Shown here piece by piece: positions 9,079 through 19,924 of a DNA stretch of 64,000 bases (positions are counted from its first letter, which is position 1; each line of letters opens with the position of its first letter). Source of the DNA: Ichthyophis bannanicus (lineage: Eukaryota > Chordata > Amphibia > Gymnophiona > Ichthyophiidae). The position numbers were made by a program, and so were the translations under genes. Under the pieces are notes generated by a model that did not search any database, was not told the origin of the DNA, and saw nothing but the letters and a program-made list of their open reading frames with translations. The stretch lies in NCBI GenBank assembly GCA_033557465.1, contig CM066033.1, positions 907,954,808 to 908,018,807 of the forward strand. Direction: 5' to 3'.

Positions 9079-9450
9079 GGTGGAATAAGTTCCCCTAGTC
9101 AGGTGGATTTGGCAGGCCTGTGGCACAGCAAAGGCGGGAGGGGGCAGAGGAGATTCCCCGCAGACCGACCCTGGCCTTGGGAGGCCAGATCGAGGGTCGA
9201 GCTGCAGGGAATGAAGATTTCTGTCCAGCGGCTGAGGAGGTGCCATGGCACCTCAGATCCATTCAGGAGCCCTGGCTGAGTTAGCTGGGGAAGGCCTGTA
9301 CATGCAGGCTGACCGGAATCAGGGTCCCGGCCTACATGTACAGGCCTGGATGCGATTCTTATCCCACGGGGCTAGACCTGCCCTGCGGGATCAGAATCCT
9401 GACTAACTCTGTGCGTCCGGTTCCAACTGGGCACATAGAGGGCCGGGATG
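9079..9450. repeat. Dispersed GC-rich repeat, copy A, right part
   Basis: This continues the repeat interrupted at 4801. Blocks such as CCATGGCACC (9242), GACTAACTCTGTGCGTCC (9403) and the paired palindromic arms around 9300-9400 recur in order in 44200-44600. Confidence 0.65.
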
Positions 9451-9475
9451 TCCAGAACAGAACTGGGCCCAAAGG

Positions 9476-9915
9476 CTTCCTTTTACTAAAGTGCACTAAG
9501 TGGTTAATATACATGCTGCACTGGCTTGAAGGTTAATATGCATACCGCACTGGCTTGACAGTTACCACGCGTTAATTCCCATGTTAATGGCACATCCCAT
9601 GGGCAGGGAATGGGTGGGTTAGGAGCAGAGAGTGGGCATGGAGAGGACATTGCAGTTAACATGGGGGTACATATTACACACTATCAATGTTACAACTAGC
9701 ATGGGTGCACTTAATGTCACCTCAATGGGTGGTATTAACTGCACCCATATTAATTGTGCATTAGGGTATTTTTCTGCTCGGTAACTGCTGCTTAACATGC
9801 TGGTCATGTCCCCAGCAGTTAGCCTACATCATTTACACTTACCATGCCTTTGTTTTTATGCAAAATGTGTGATACGTGCAAAAACGTACCACACCTTAAT
9901 AAAAGCGCCTTAGAG
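9476..9915. mobile_element. MITE-like repeat with inverted ends
   Basis: The left end reads CCTTTTACTAAAGTGCAC and the right end CACCTTAATAAAAGCGCC, which are approximate inverted repeats. Inside are many TTAAC/GTTAA and GTGCAC motifs. This suggests a non-autonomous DNA element. I see no target duplication. Confidence 0.4.
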
Positions 9916-12900
9916 TTCTCCGTTGATGTATCTAACATGGGTTACTTTTAAACTGATTAGATGATTCTCTTGTTTTGTATTTTTTTCTAGCAGTTGGATT
10001 TACTGGCAATGGCTATGATTTGTATAGGCAAGCAGCTTCATTAATTCCACTACCAAATTCATTTCAATGTCTAGTGCTGTTCTGCATGCAACAAAAATTT
10101 CCTTGTTGAGCTGAGTCATATACATACATGGATAAAGAAACTCAATCCCAGGTCCCCTGAAAACAACTAAAATAAAATGCACAGTCAAGTTGTGATGTGC
10201 AAAAGGAGGCCCCCTTCTACCTTTGGGATATGATGATGGGATCAGGGATTCACAAGTATGAAGTTGGAAACAATCCAGAACTTTAGTCTAGTTGCAGAAA
10301 TAACAAATCTCATGCTTTAGGCATGCGATATGTACATTTAACTGATTTCACACCCCCACATGCCCTCCTCTCACACATTCATGAGGTGTGCCATGCATTC
10401 TGTGTGGCTTTCTTATGCTGTTTCCATTCATCCTCCTCCTGTCCCACCTCTTTTCCTATGCTACCAGCAGGAGAGACTATAACATTAAGTTCGGCATGCC
10501 ATGTGCTGCAGAAGCAGTCTCAAGAGAGGGGTCATTGGCACAAGTGCATCACACATAAAGCTTGCTGATCAGATGCAGCTAATTCTGCTCAGTGCCATAA
10601 GCTGCAGCCTGCTGCCTGCACTTCAGTTTTGGGACTCCCGTCTGAACTAAAAGAAACTATTCCTGTTGAAAACTTGATTTAGAATGTTGCCACGTAGTTC
10701 TGTGGGCTATCTCCCAGTCCCCCCCCCCCCATGGCCCACATCATATTATTCCTCTTTTTCTTCCCTTCTTGTTCACTTTCTCCATATGATCTCTCCTCCA
10801 GCCATCTCTCTGACATCCAAATCTTCCACCTGACATTGAAAGCTCCCCTGATGGACCCCACAGCAAACTTCCCATCCACAATCTTATTTCTGGCTCTTAC
10901 CAGGGTCCCTGGTTTCTAGTAGGAGCATGAAAGATCCTCAGTCATTCTTGTTCATGGCAGCCCTGTGGTTCCAAAATGGCCCCTGATACTATTGCTAGGT
11001 GTCAGGCTGCCAAATAAGGACTGGGAGAGAGAGATTGGATGTCAGGGGGGATGTCAGGTTGGAGATCAATAGAGGAGGGGATCGAGGGACTTACCTTGTC
11101 CTTCACAAACAGCCACTTATTTGTGGTTCAGGGTGGCTATAAATGCCAATATCTGGATTTTTTTTTAAGATTGACATCTATTCCCTTTGTGAAATGGGCA
11201 ATACATTTCAATATTGTAGGCCCACCCAACCCATGTCCTCTCTATATCTTAACCATACCCCCTTGAAATCTGGATGTGGCATGGATCCCACTTGTAATTA
11301 ACAGCTTTTTAAAATTGCATTTACACATGTATTCCAATCTACATGTGTAAATGCCACTATTTACACGAAGGGATGCTCCTAAAAAACACCCCTTTGCATA
11401 TTCCATTGTCAATGGCAATTTGACATTCTCTACAATTTGTACCAACTGACAAGGGGCGGACGTCTAGAGTCACGTCTCAGTTTAGACCTACAGCAGGCAG
11501 GAATAAACATTGGGAAAGTGCTCATTTTGACTGAAAAACATCCAGAGGGTGTAGAGAAGATAGAACACCATAATCCCTAGTACTCTGCACAATCATAGTA
11601 GGCAAGGCATTTGAATCCCAGCTTCTCCTAATCCTCGTCCTAGTCCATTAGGCTCTTCCTAGATATCCAGGTTCTCAAATATGGTCCTGGGGATGTCTAT
11701 GTACACACCCATGCAGACGTTCACACGGGGCACGTCCACATTTGTGAAATCATGTCTGGACCTGGACATGCCTGCTTTTTTTTCAGACATTCTGGCTCTT
11801 GGACGTCCTTTCTAAAATGCCTCTCAAAATGTTCACAAGAGTAGTCATGTTAATCTGGAGAAGCAAAATGACAGAGGCAACTAAATATCATTTGGTGGTG
11901 ATCCTTTCACGTGTAAAACAATATAACATCCAGATCTTTCCAAATGTATACCCAGAATGCACCATGAGAAAAACCTCACTCATTGGCCTTCAGTCTCAGT
12001 CAACGGAGTGGTACATCTCACTCTGGGTTGGACCATCCTTGGCATCTCAGTAGTTGTAATCCACAGGCTCCTCTAGTAAGAAAAGAAGTCGCTGTAATTT
12101 ATGTAGATTAAGTAAGTCTGAGGATTCATTGATCAGCACTGGATTCCAACACAAATCTCTTTCCCCATGAGTTGGTTACTCACATTCTTAAAGACCTCTC
12201 TCCAGTAGTATGTTGCCCTACACTCTTCTGGCCTTTGTTATTCATATTTAGGCTGGAACACACCACACTCTGGTCACAGATCCTAGGCGTAAGCAGAAAG
12301 CCTCAGGGGTCACTGCGCACACAGGCAAAGTAAGGCAGCATTTCTCAGGAGTCACTGCATGGACAAAATACAGCAAACCTAACAGGGCAGAGTCAAGCAG
12401 CATTTCTGCTTCATCTTCTTACTCTCTCCCCCAACACTCAGCCTGGGCATATTTGAAAGTAAGTTCTTGTACTTTCCACCTTCTTGTTGATCAAATCCCC
12501 TAATGTACTTCAATTGGCTTTGACAGTGTCACCCCATGCAGCAATGGCTGGCCGAAGCGGCTGTGCTGGGGAAGGCTACAGCTGAAGTGACTTGGTTTGT
12601 ATCTCGAGGACCGGCATGAAAGCATGGGGTGACTCTTCAGAGTGCAAGGCATAAGGGTGCTACACATGTCTGAGCCATAATAGTTATACTTTTGTCCTGT
12701 AAAAACATGGAACAGAAAAGAAACTGAGATCATGCTGGCCTTGTGGAAGATAATTTTATAACAGAGTGCTTAGGCAGGGAAGGCACATAGACACATATGT
12801 TACACCTATTTTATAAAGCCAAAATATCTGCCTGTGTGCCTTTATAGAATGGAAAGGTGTCACCTAATTCTATTCCTGTCCTGAGGTGTACGTGTAAGCG
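9916..12900. other. Mostly unassigned sequence
   Basis: I see no transposon protein or RNA gene. A C-run lies at 10719-10730. A short frame following a splice-acceptor-like TTTTTTTCTAG at 9980-9990 stays open to 10109, but nothing else supports an exon. Short AT-rich segments at 12755-12850 with TTTTATAA and ACACATATG resemble others at 19540-19790 and 35640-35850. Confidence 0.3.
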
Positions 12901-13039
12901 TCATTAAGAAAGGGAACTTAATGTATATACATTTTAAGATACATACCCACGCGATCGAAAAGTCCCTCAGCATTGAGCGCTGATCTGAAAGGAAAGGCAA
13001 ACCTACCTGACTGTGTGCAAATGTCCCCAGCTGCAGAGT

Positions 13040-13365
13040 TTGTCCCACCACGATGGTCGTCGAGCAAGTACTGTTCCCCTAAGCATCTCGGGCATCGCTG
13101 ATCTCCCCTGTGCCTCTCTGGACAGTCCAAGTAAGTCATTGCGGGTCCCAGGACCACGTGGCAAACTCTCCCACCAAAACCGGAGCAGCTCAGTCACACA
13201 CAATCATAGCTGAGTTGCTTCACTTTAGGCGGGAGAGTATGCTGCTTGGTCCCAGGACCCGCAGTGACTTCCTTGGGCTGTCGAGAGTGGCGCAGAGGAG
13301 ATCGGCGATGCCCGAGGTTCTCAGGGGGAGCAGTGCTTGGTCGACAACCACCACACATAGTGAAG
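13040..13365. repeat. Long imperfect foldback (inverted repeat)
   Basis: The left arm (about 13045-13195) pairs with the right arm (about 13200-13360) at roughly three quarters identity. Matching blocks include CTCGGGCATCGCTGATCTCC against the complement of 13300-13316 and GCGGGTCCCAGGACC against 13250-13264. The two strands encode near-mirror frames as a result. It may be a foldback or MITE, or two fused inverted copies. I see no terminal duplication. Confidence 0.6.
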
Positions 13366-13602
13366 TTATACATTCACTGGTAGCAGGTGAACATACAGCT
13401 TCCTTTGAATATCTGGCCATTTGAAGGTAAGGAAAAAGAGAGCTTCCATATTCACAATTTAAATTGTGAATACCGCATAAATAATGTGTTTTGCATTTTT
13501 ATTAATTTTGTTCATGTTTAACAGTTCAGGCAACAATTGCAGTTTAGTTCTAAATTAAACATTAATTAACTGAAAAGGGAATGGAAGCCAAATGAGGAGG
13601 GA

Positions 13603-13623
13603 TGTGTGTGTGTGTGTGTGTGT
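13603..13623. repeat. (TG)n microsatellite
   Basis: About ten TG units in a row. Confidence 0.9.
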
Positions 13624-13965
13624 AAGTATGAGAAAAAGAGACTGCCAAGCTATCTGACAACATTCAAATAAAAGTTACTAATTTTAGAGTTGGAAAGGAA
13701 TTCATACTTGATTGCACAACTGTCTGCCCATGTAGATATTTCAGTTTTTCCAGGAAATCAGAATTGCACTTTCAGAGAACAGCTGTTAAGTTGTGGTGTT
13801 CTGGGTATTTGACATAAAAATAGGTATATAAAGTGCCCAACTGTATCTTAAATTCCTGTTCAGCAATATTTCAGCAAAACAGAAATTCCAACAAGTGAGA
13901 AAGGAGTGAATCAAAAGTGCTGAGGTTTTCTTTCTAGAATAATCTTGGGTTAAACCCACTGAGAG

Positions 13966-14245
13966 AGATATTCCGCAGCACTAACAAGACATTGTCACTG
14001 AATATCCCCTCTAACTGCCAAGACACTGTCTGGACTGTGCTGGGGCAATCCCTGGGTAGGGCAAAGGCGATTCCAGCACTTATCTGGTTAGTAGCAATTT
14101 TTTGTCCACTAATTGGATAAGTGCCCACACAAAGTTAGGTCATGTCAATAGTTGTCCTAAGTTTCGGTGGTTCCAGCTGTTGAATATCGCTGCTGTCTGG
14201 ATAGCTGCGCTGATCAGCACCAAGTTTAAATATTCAGCGTCAAAG
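13966..14245. repeat. GATATTCAGC dispersed repeat, copy 1
   Basis: It has the family pattern: inverted GATATTC and GAATATC blocks, an ATCTGGTTAG/CTGGATAG core, and a terminal AATATTCAGCG. Other copies lie at 30961, 40921, 41401 and 48541. No ORF is present. Confidence 0.5.
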
Positions 14246-14289
14246 GATATCTGGATTCCACATGTGCTTCCTTTATGTTCACACTAGAT

Positions 14290-14678
14290 TGCACAATGTT
14301 TATTGTGATATGTCCCTGTAAGGATATTACTTTTGCCAATTTATATAACACCTTTATGATATCACTATTAGTCATTTTAAAGGTCACTTTACGTAATTTA
14401 TAATCTGCTTACATGTGTTTTTTAAGGTATGGCACCCTTTTATTAGATAATATTTAATGACTTGCTTTTATTCTTTTGAAGTTTATAATTGTTTTTATGT
14501 TTTATTTTAATATTATTTTTAATTTGATGTCTGTTTTAGGTCAAAACCCCTGATGAAGGCAGTGGCAAATCATGGCCATGTCGGGTAGTGTCTCTTATAA
14601 TCCTCTGCAATAAAACATCTTAGTTATACATCTCGCTTCTGACTGGTGCATTTAGATGACTGCCTGATTATATATGTA
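14290..14678 (+). mobile_element. Penelope-like terminal-repeat remnant
   Basis: AT-rich sequence ends in a hammerhead-like block at 14550 and an AATAAAA tract at 14610. A mariner element is inserted at 14679. Sequence after the mariner holds a second such block at 15497, so two terminal repeats may have stood in tandem. Confidence 0.4.
14550..14582 (+). ncRNA. Degenerate hammerhead-ribozyme-like motif
   Basis: CTGATGA (14550-14556) is followed by a weak stem II. AAAT stands in the GAAA position. A perfect self-complementary CATGGCCATG (stem III, 14571-14580) is followed by the cleavage-type triplet GTC (14580-14582). The core is damaged. Confidence 0.42.
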
Positions 14679-15430
14679 CGAGGGGTGTCTGATATTAAAG
14701 GTACAGGTGGCAATCATACCAGCTCCGCATGCGCAATAGTGCTGTCATATGCAAGATTACTTGTACTCGTAGTAGGAGAGTCTGTAGCATTGTTTTTTTA
14801 CGAGTAGTTTTCAGGATGCAAACAAACATGGCATGTGTAATCGCAGAGTATTGGAAGTTTGAGGTACGTGGAGTTATCAGATTTTTGCAAGCCGAAGGAG
14901 TTAATCAGAGCAAAATTCATCGCAGATTGGAGGGCGTGTATGGCCCGAACGTTTTAAGCCTAAAAGAAGTCAGCGTCTGGCGTAACAAGTTTAAAGATGG
15001 CCAAACGGAGTTGAATGATGATCCGGAAAAGAAAAGAGGCAGACCAAGGACCTCACACACGGATGACAACTGTGCAATTGTTGAATGTCTGATTAGGGAG
15101 GATCGTCGCATTAAAGTTCGTGAAATTGCTGAAATGACCGGCATTCCTAAGAGTTCTGTTCATGAAATCATATGCGATCTCAACTTCCGAAAGATCAGGA
15201 GGACTTGCAAGACACCGTTATGGGCTACTTCAAGCAACTTGACACGCAACTGTACCGTGAAGGGATGTTCAAACTAGTGTCACGCTAGGATAAATGTCTC
15301 AATGTTTATGGCGATTATGTGGAGAAGTAAACAAAGTTATGTAGTTTTTGGTGGAATGTATTGAATAATTTCTTTAAATACAAATGTTAGTGTAATTTTG
15401 GCCAGTACCTTTAATATCGGACACCCCTCG
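14679..15430 (+). mobile_element. Mariner-type DNA transposon, internally deleted (752 bp)
   Basis: The 26-bp terminal inverted repeats (14679-14704 and 15405-15430) differ at one base and begin CGAGGGGTGTC. TA lies at each border (14677-14678 and 15431-15432), the standard Tc1/mariner target duplication. The interior encodes the start and end of a mariner transposase, but the catalytic middle is gone. A full copy would be about 1.3 kb. Copies with intact ends like this could still be mobilised by an active relative. Confidence 0.9.
14816..15330 (+). pseudogene. Mariner transposase, N- and C-terminal parts only
   Basis: The frame from 14816 encodes the paired helix-turn-helix DNA-binding half: VIRFLQAEGVNQSKIHRRL, then KEVSVWRNKFKDGQ, a GRPRTS linker, and IREIAEMTGIPKSSVHEI-like sequence. 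Near 15200 it breaks, and in another frame MGYFKQLDTQLYREGMF and DKCLNVYGDYVEK follow. These are the usual last residues of mariner transposases. The DDD catalytic core between them is deleted. A TAG sits where Trp is expected at 15286. Confidence 0.85.
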
Positions 15431-15560
15431 TAGTTTTGCTGAACATCTTCTGTATATTTTGTTTACTCCTAGATGATATCTATTTAAGGTTGCCTCCTGA
15501 TGCAGCATTTGATGCAAAACACTGCCAGAATTGAGGCATTTTTTAATTTAAGGAGCTGAA
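15431..15560 (+). mobile_element. Penelope-like terminal-repeat remnant (second)
   Basis: It holds CTGATGC (15497-15503), a perfect stem II of GCAT/ATGC (15505-15515), AAAAC, and a weak ACTGCCAG stem III. The arrangement matches the hammerhead-like blocks elsewhere in the window, with two core changes. Confidence 0.38.
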
Positions 15561-15825
15561 GATACGTTAGGAGATAAGTTATTGCTACTTTAGAAAATTG
15601 TAATAATTATTTGGACATCATGTGGGTATAGAGAGGGGTTTGCAGAGCAATGATATGACTGGTTGCCTAATGTATGATACCACCTGCAATGGTTAAACAC
15701 TTATGCCACTACACTCAAGTTTGCTATTTTTGGAAGTTATGAATTAGCTGGAAGATATTTGGAAGCAGTAGAGGGCCCTTGTCTAGCCTGTTCCCTAGCC
15801 AAAACACTAGAGGGGTTTTGATTGG

Positions 15826-16720
15826 CTCCATGAGAACATAGTCAGCATTCCAATACTATTTCCACCTTGAGATCATCAGAAACAATCACACCAAGGTCTT
15901 TCTCCTGGTCCATGCACACCAATCTCTCGCCCCCATCACATACAATTCCCTTGGGTTTCTGCTTCCCAAGGGCATTACACTGCACTTCTTCACATTAAAT
16001 CTTAACTGCCAAGCATTAGACCATTTTTCCAGCTTTTGTAGATCTTTCCTCATGTTCCCCACTCCCTGAGGAGAGTCCACTCTGTTGCAAATGTTGGTGT
16101 CATCTGTAAAAATACAGACTTCTCCATTCAGCCCTTCAGCAATATCACTCACGAATATATTGAACAGTACTGGTCCCAAGATCGAACCCTGGGGTATACC
16201 GCTAATCAAATTCCTTTCATCCGAGTGAGTTCCGTTTACCATCACCTTCTCTCGTCTGTTAGTCAACCAATTTCTGATCCAGTTCACCATCTTGGGACTC
16301 ATCCCCAAGCTGTTATTGATAAGCCTCCTATGAGGAACAGCATCTAAGGCTTTGCTGAAATCGAGGTAGATCATATCCATCGCATGCCCTTGATCTAGTT
16401 CTCTGGTCACCCAGTCAAAGAACTCAATCAGATTTGTTTGGCAAGATCATCCTTTGATAAAACCATGTTGCCTCAGATCATGCAACCTGTTGGTTTCAAG
16501 GAAGTCCACTATTTGCTCTTTTAGGAGCGCCTCTATTACTTTTCCCGTCACCGAGATAAGGCTTACTGTCCTGTAGTTGTCACTTCTTCCCTATTACCAC
16601 TTTTGTGGAGAGGTACCACATCAGCCATTCTCCAGTCCTGTGGAACCTCTCCTGTCTCCAAGGATTTATTAAAAACATCCTTTAAAGGCCCTGTAAGAAC
16701 TTCTCTGTATAACACCCTTT
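15826..16720 (-). mobile_element. CR1-clade LINE fragment
   Basis: The minus strand encodes a CR1-type reverse transcriptase middle. A Q-HGF-KG-SCQTNL block near 16480 is followed by MIYLDFSKALDAVPH, NWIRNWL, SGIPQGSILGPVLFNIF and FTDDTNI. The last is the catalytic box, with F-A-D-D changed to F-T-D-D. The fragment ends after an LGV-like block near 15880. Both ends are truncated. Confidence 0.8.
15886..16410 (-). pseudogene. CR1 reverse transcriptase fragment
   Basis: A 174-codon open stretch of the palm domain holds motifs in order: LDFSKALDAV (motif A), GIPQGSILGPVLFNIFVSD (motif B) and FTDDTN (motif C). Upstream the reading is broken by a TGA and by frame changes. In the active family it would carry out target-primed reverse transcription. 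Confidence 0.75.
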
Positions 16721-16819
16721 TACCTTGCTCTCCCTACAGCCACTCTATGCTTTCATGCCTGTCCCAAAGACACAACCAAGATCTTATCAAATAATGAAGT
16801 CAGTTCAGCTGTAGCCTTC

Positions 16820-18830
16820 CCCGGCATGGCTGCCTCAGAACAGAACAGGCAAGCACCTTAGTTCTGCTCCAGGACATGGATACATAGTAAACTAGCTCAG
16901 ATGCCTTCCTCTTCAGTTGGGGGGGGGGGTCTTCTGTTCATGTATCATAAAGAAAACTCTCCTGAAACTGAGGGACCATGATCCTCACAGTGCACTACTG
17001 CTCCTGACAGCCGCTGCTCTTGGAACTGTCAGTCAGGAAGCCCATTTGGTTAGGCGGTTTTCCAACTCTAACCTTGCAAGATCAGGGAATACTGTTAATT
17101 CGAACATCAAACCCCTAGCCCTAACAGCTTGGATGTTAAAGGGATATTTCTGTCTTCTTTGAACCTACTGGTTAGCCTAACCAACATCATTCTGGGTTTC
17201 AGGAGAGATTCTACTAGGAAGCCATATGGTTTTAAGTGGAAAAGGTTTGCTAGTTGATGTTACTGGAAAGTCCTAAGACCCTTCAACTTTCTCACACACA
17301 AACTGCTCAAATACCTTCTACATTTAGCAGAATCTGGTTTGAAAACTAAATCAGTAAGGGTATACACCTCAGTACAACTGGTGCTTACCACCATCATGTA
17401 TAAGGTAAACCCATCTCTTTACAACCTTTAGTTCTTTTCATGCAAGGCTTGCTTTGTTCAAATCCTTCCCTCAAGACTCCCACTGTGTCTTAAGGCCTCA
17501 ATAAGGTTTTAACTCGGTTGATGAAATCTCCTTTTGAGAAACCAGCTACCTACTGAACTGGAAAGTCTTGCTTTTGGTGGCGGTACTTCAGCATGTAAAG
17601 TAAGTGAGCTCCAGGTTCTAGTAATTGATCCAACCTATTCCAAATTTTAACAATAGGGTGGTTTTGGGTACTCATCCTAAATTCCTTCCTAAAGTGTTGA
17701 CAAGAGTTCCACCTTAATCAGTCACTTGTCCTTCCAACCTTTTTCCCAAGACCTCAGACTCACAAAGGGGAAAGCACATTGCACAAATCAGACTGCAAGA
17801 GAACCTTGGTCTTCTATATGGACTGGACTAAAGCCCTTAGAAGGTGGAGGAGTAGCCTAGTGGTTAGAGCAACTGCCTAGTCTCTGGCAATCAGGGTTCA
17901 ATTCCCAATGGCACTCTTTGTGCTGTTCCCTCAGTAAAAGGCCTGGCAATCTACCTCTGGTGATACATTGCCAAGAAAACCCAGAGAGAGCTGGGTTGTT
18001 AGGAATCAGCACAAGAAAAAATCCCTTAGAAGGTCTACCAACATCTTGTTTCTTTTGAGTGCAGCAAGTTGGGGCTGACCTCAGCAAACATACTTTTTCA
18101 ACTGGGTAGGAGAGTGCATTTCCTTCACTTAATGTCCAGGCTGGCTTGATTCCTGAAGGTCATGTTACGGTCAACAATATCAGTAGTCCACTTAGGAATG
18201 GTTTTCCTGGAGGAGATATGCAAGACTGCAACATGAACATTTGTTCATACATTCACATCCCACTGCGGTTTGGAAAAGGACTCTTGATGTGACAGAAGAT
18301 TCGGTCAATCTATTCCCAAAATCTGTTTGGAAAACAGAATCTAACTCCATCCTTCTAGGCCCAGTTCTCTTCTGTTCAGGCTGCTTATTCAAAAACAGAA
18401 AAAATATTTAAAAGGCCTGTTGCCAACAAAAACAGAGGTTGTTGAGTGTCTGCTCCTTGCAACACTGCTTACTTATCCTCTTTTTCTTTTGAGGCAGCCT
18501 GTAGCTAGGGATTCCCATACTTGAGAACATTATCATGCTTGTTTATGGAGAAAACAAAGTTACTCACCTGTAGCAGGTATTATCCATGGTCAACAGGATG
18601 AATCCTGACAATCCTCCTCCTCCACTTGTAGTTATATTCTGCTTGAGCTTGTAAATAGACTGAGGGGTTCCTGTGGCAGGTGGGAAATGGCATGTATGAG
18701 CACAGGACTGGTTCCAAAAGCTAGTAGAAGCTGACTACTGGGTTCTTGCTCAGGGTTCTATCAATTACATCAGCCCTTGTGTGCTGTCCACAGAGAACAT
18801 CTGTTACAGGTGAGTAATTTTGATTTCCCT
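16820..18830 (+). mobile_element. Old DIRS-like retrotransposon, 3' half
   Basis: The conceptual reading shows SNIKPLALTAWMLKGYF near 17110 and STRKPYGFKWKRF near 17215. It continues with LLKYLLHLAESGLKTKSVRV near 17310, then VSELQVL near 17605 and FECSKLGLTSA near 18055. This order follows the tyrosine-recombinase part of DIRS elements and parallels the better-kept copy at 46900-47985. The terminal region 18545-18830 has the same TTACTCACCTGTARCAGGT and CTGTTACAGGTGAGTAA inverted blocks as the DIRS ends at 48170 and 48465. It contains many stops and frame shifts, and a SINE sits at 17846-18022. Confidence 0.75.
17846..18022 (+). mobile_element. tRNA-derived SINE with RTE-like tail
   Basis: A perfect 12-bp direct repeat, CCCTTAGAAGGT (17834-17845 and 18023-18034), brackets it. 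The A box is TAGCCTAGTGGTTAGAG and the B box GGGTTCAATTCCC. The 3' part has TTGCCAAGAAAACCC, which recalls the 3' end of RTE/BovB-mobilised SINEs, and there is no TAAA tail. It is therefore a different family from 5339 and 26675. Confidence 0.85.
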
Positions 18831-19780
18831 TTGCAAACTGCCCATGGGAAAAGTATGCACAAAGATTTGTGCCGGCCTTTCTAGCAGACATTTTTTTCTC
18901 ACAAAAATAATGTATGTAATTTTGAAAATCTAAAACTACGCATTCTTTTGCCTTCCCCAGGCTAACTCCCCCCAACACCACCTCCACAATGCATGTACGT
19001 TTACTTGCAAACAAGTGAGCAATTCTTAAAAAGCTCCTTTATACCTAGGTAAATATTCCTATGGACTGAGATTCTTCAGTTGATAGACTCATTGTTAATG
19101 TTACTCCAGCTGAGATTCACAAAAATTAGAAAAAGAAAAAATGTGTGATTTCTCAAATATATGTACATTAAGATAACAGATCTTGTTTAGGGGCTTTTTT
19201 GGCCAAATTAGAAAAAAACCTGGGATGTCAGTGAGAATCAGAATCATCTCTTTGAGAATGTCATTTCTTTGTGCCATTGTTGAAAATCTAGAGCTACAAA
19301 AGTTTAGAATGTGATCTAGACGTAGTCAGCAGCCTTGATTTTCAGAGTTCTTTTTTTACTTTTATTGAACCTTTCTGCTAAAACTGGGCAAAGTTCTGTA
19401 CATGTTTGAAGGCACATGGGCACATATATTTTGTCTGCTTCATAAAGGCAATATATGTCTTTATAAAATTAACCAGCAAATGTAGGCACATAATTCTGAG
19501 GCAGTGAGGCAGGTGCAATTGTGCGCATGTATGTGTAGGACAGAATAGGCGCATATACACATATTTTATAAAGGGCTTGTATAAGCGCTAATTCTACCCT
19601 ACTCTGCCCGTTTTCCACCCCTAAGAATGCTCATGGGTATATCATGTAAAATAGGTGCTATGGGGTAGTTTTATAAGGAGGTGCAGAACATTATCCACTG
19701 TCTATGCATGTACACACGTATGCCCAGTGGTGTGCACATGAGCGGAGCTTCGGCAGAGAATACAAGCAAGCATACAAATG
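18831..19780. other. Mostly unassigned sequence
   Basis: No coding frame or RNA gene is recognised. The part from 19380 is AT-rich with GCACATA and TTTTATAA motifs and probably belongs to an old non-autonomous repeat. Confidence 0.3.
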
Positions 19781-19781
19781 T

Positions 19782-19880
19782 ATTTATTTATTTAAAGTCT
19801 TTTCTATACCGCTCTCTTTAAAATCAGCTCAGTTTATGTTCAACATTAAATTTGTACAGTGGAGGCACCCCAGCACTGTA
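19782..19880 (-). mobile_element. LINE 3' end, L2-type, minus strand
   Basis: TTTATTTATTTAAAGTCTTT followed by TCTATACCGC is the reverse complement of the GCGGTATA...TAAATAAA tail shared by L2 copies here. Confidence 0.55.
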
Positions 19881-19924
19881 CTTATAAAAAACAGGTTATG
19901 CAACTTGGTCTAACTGGAGCTTCT

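Noticed and set aside
9912..12860. Host gene exons
   Set aside because: Short open frames occur at chance frequency and no consecutive exons with splice sites could be read.
19738..19765. U6 snRNA fragment
   Set aside because: Only CTTCGGCAG-type similarity is present, within an AT-rich repeat; no continued U6 sequence follows.
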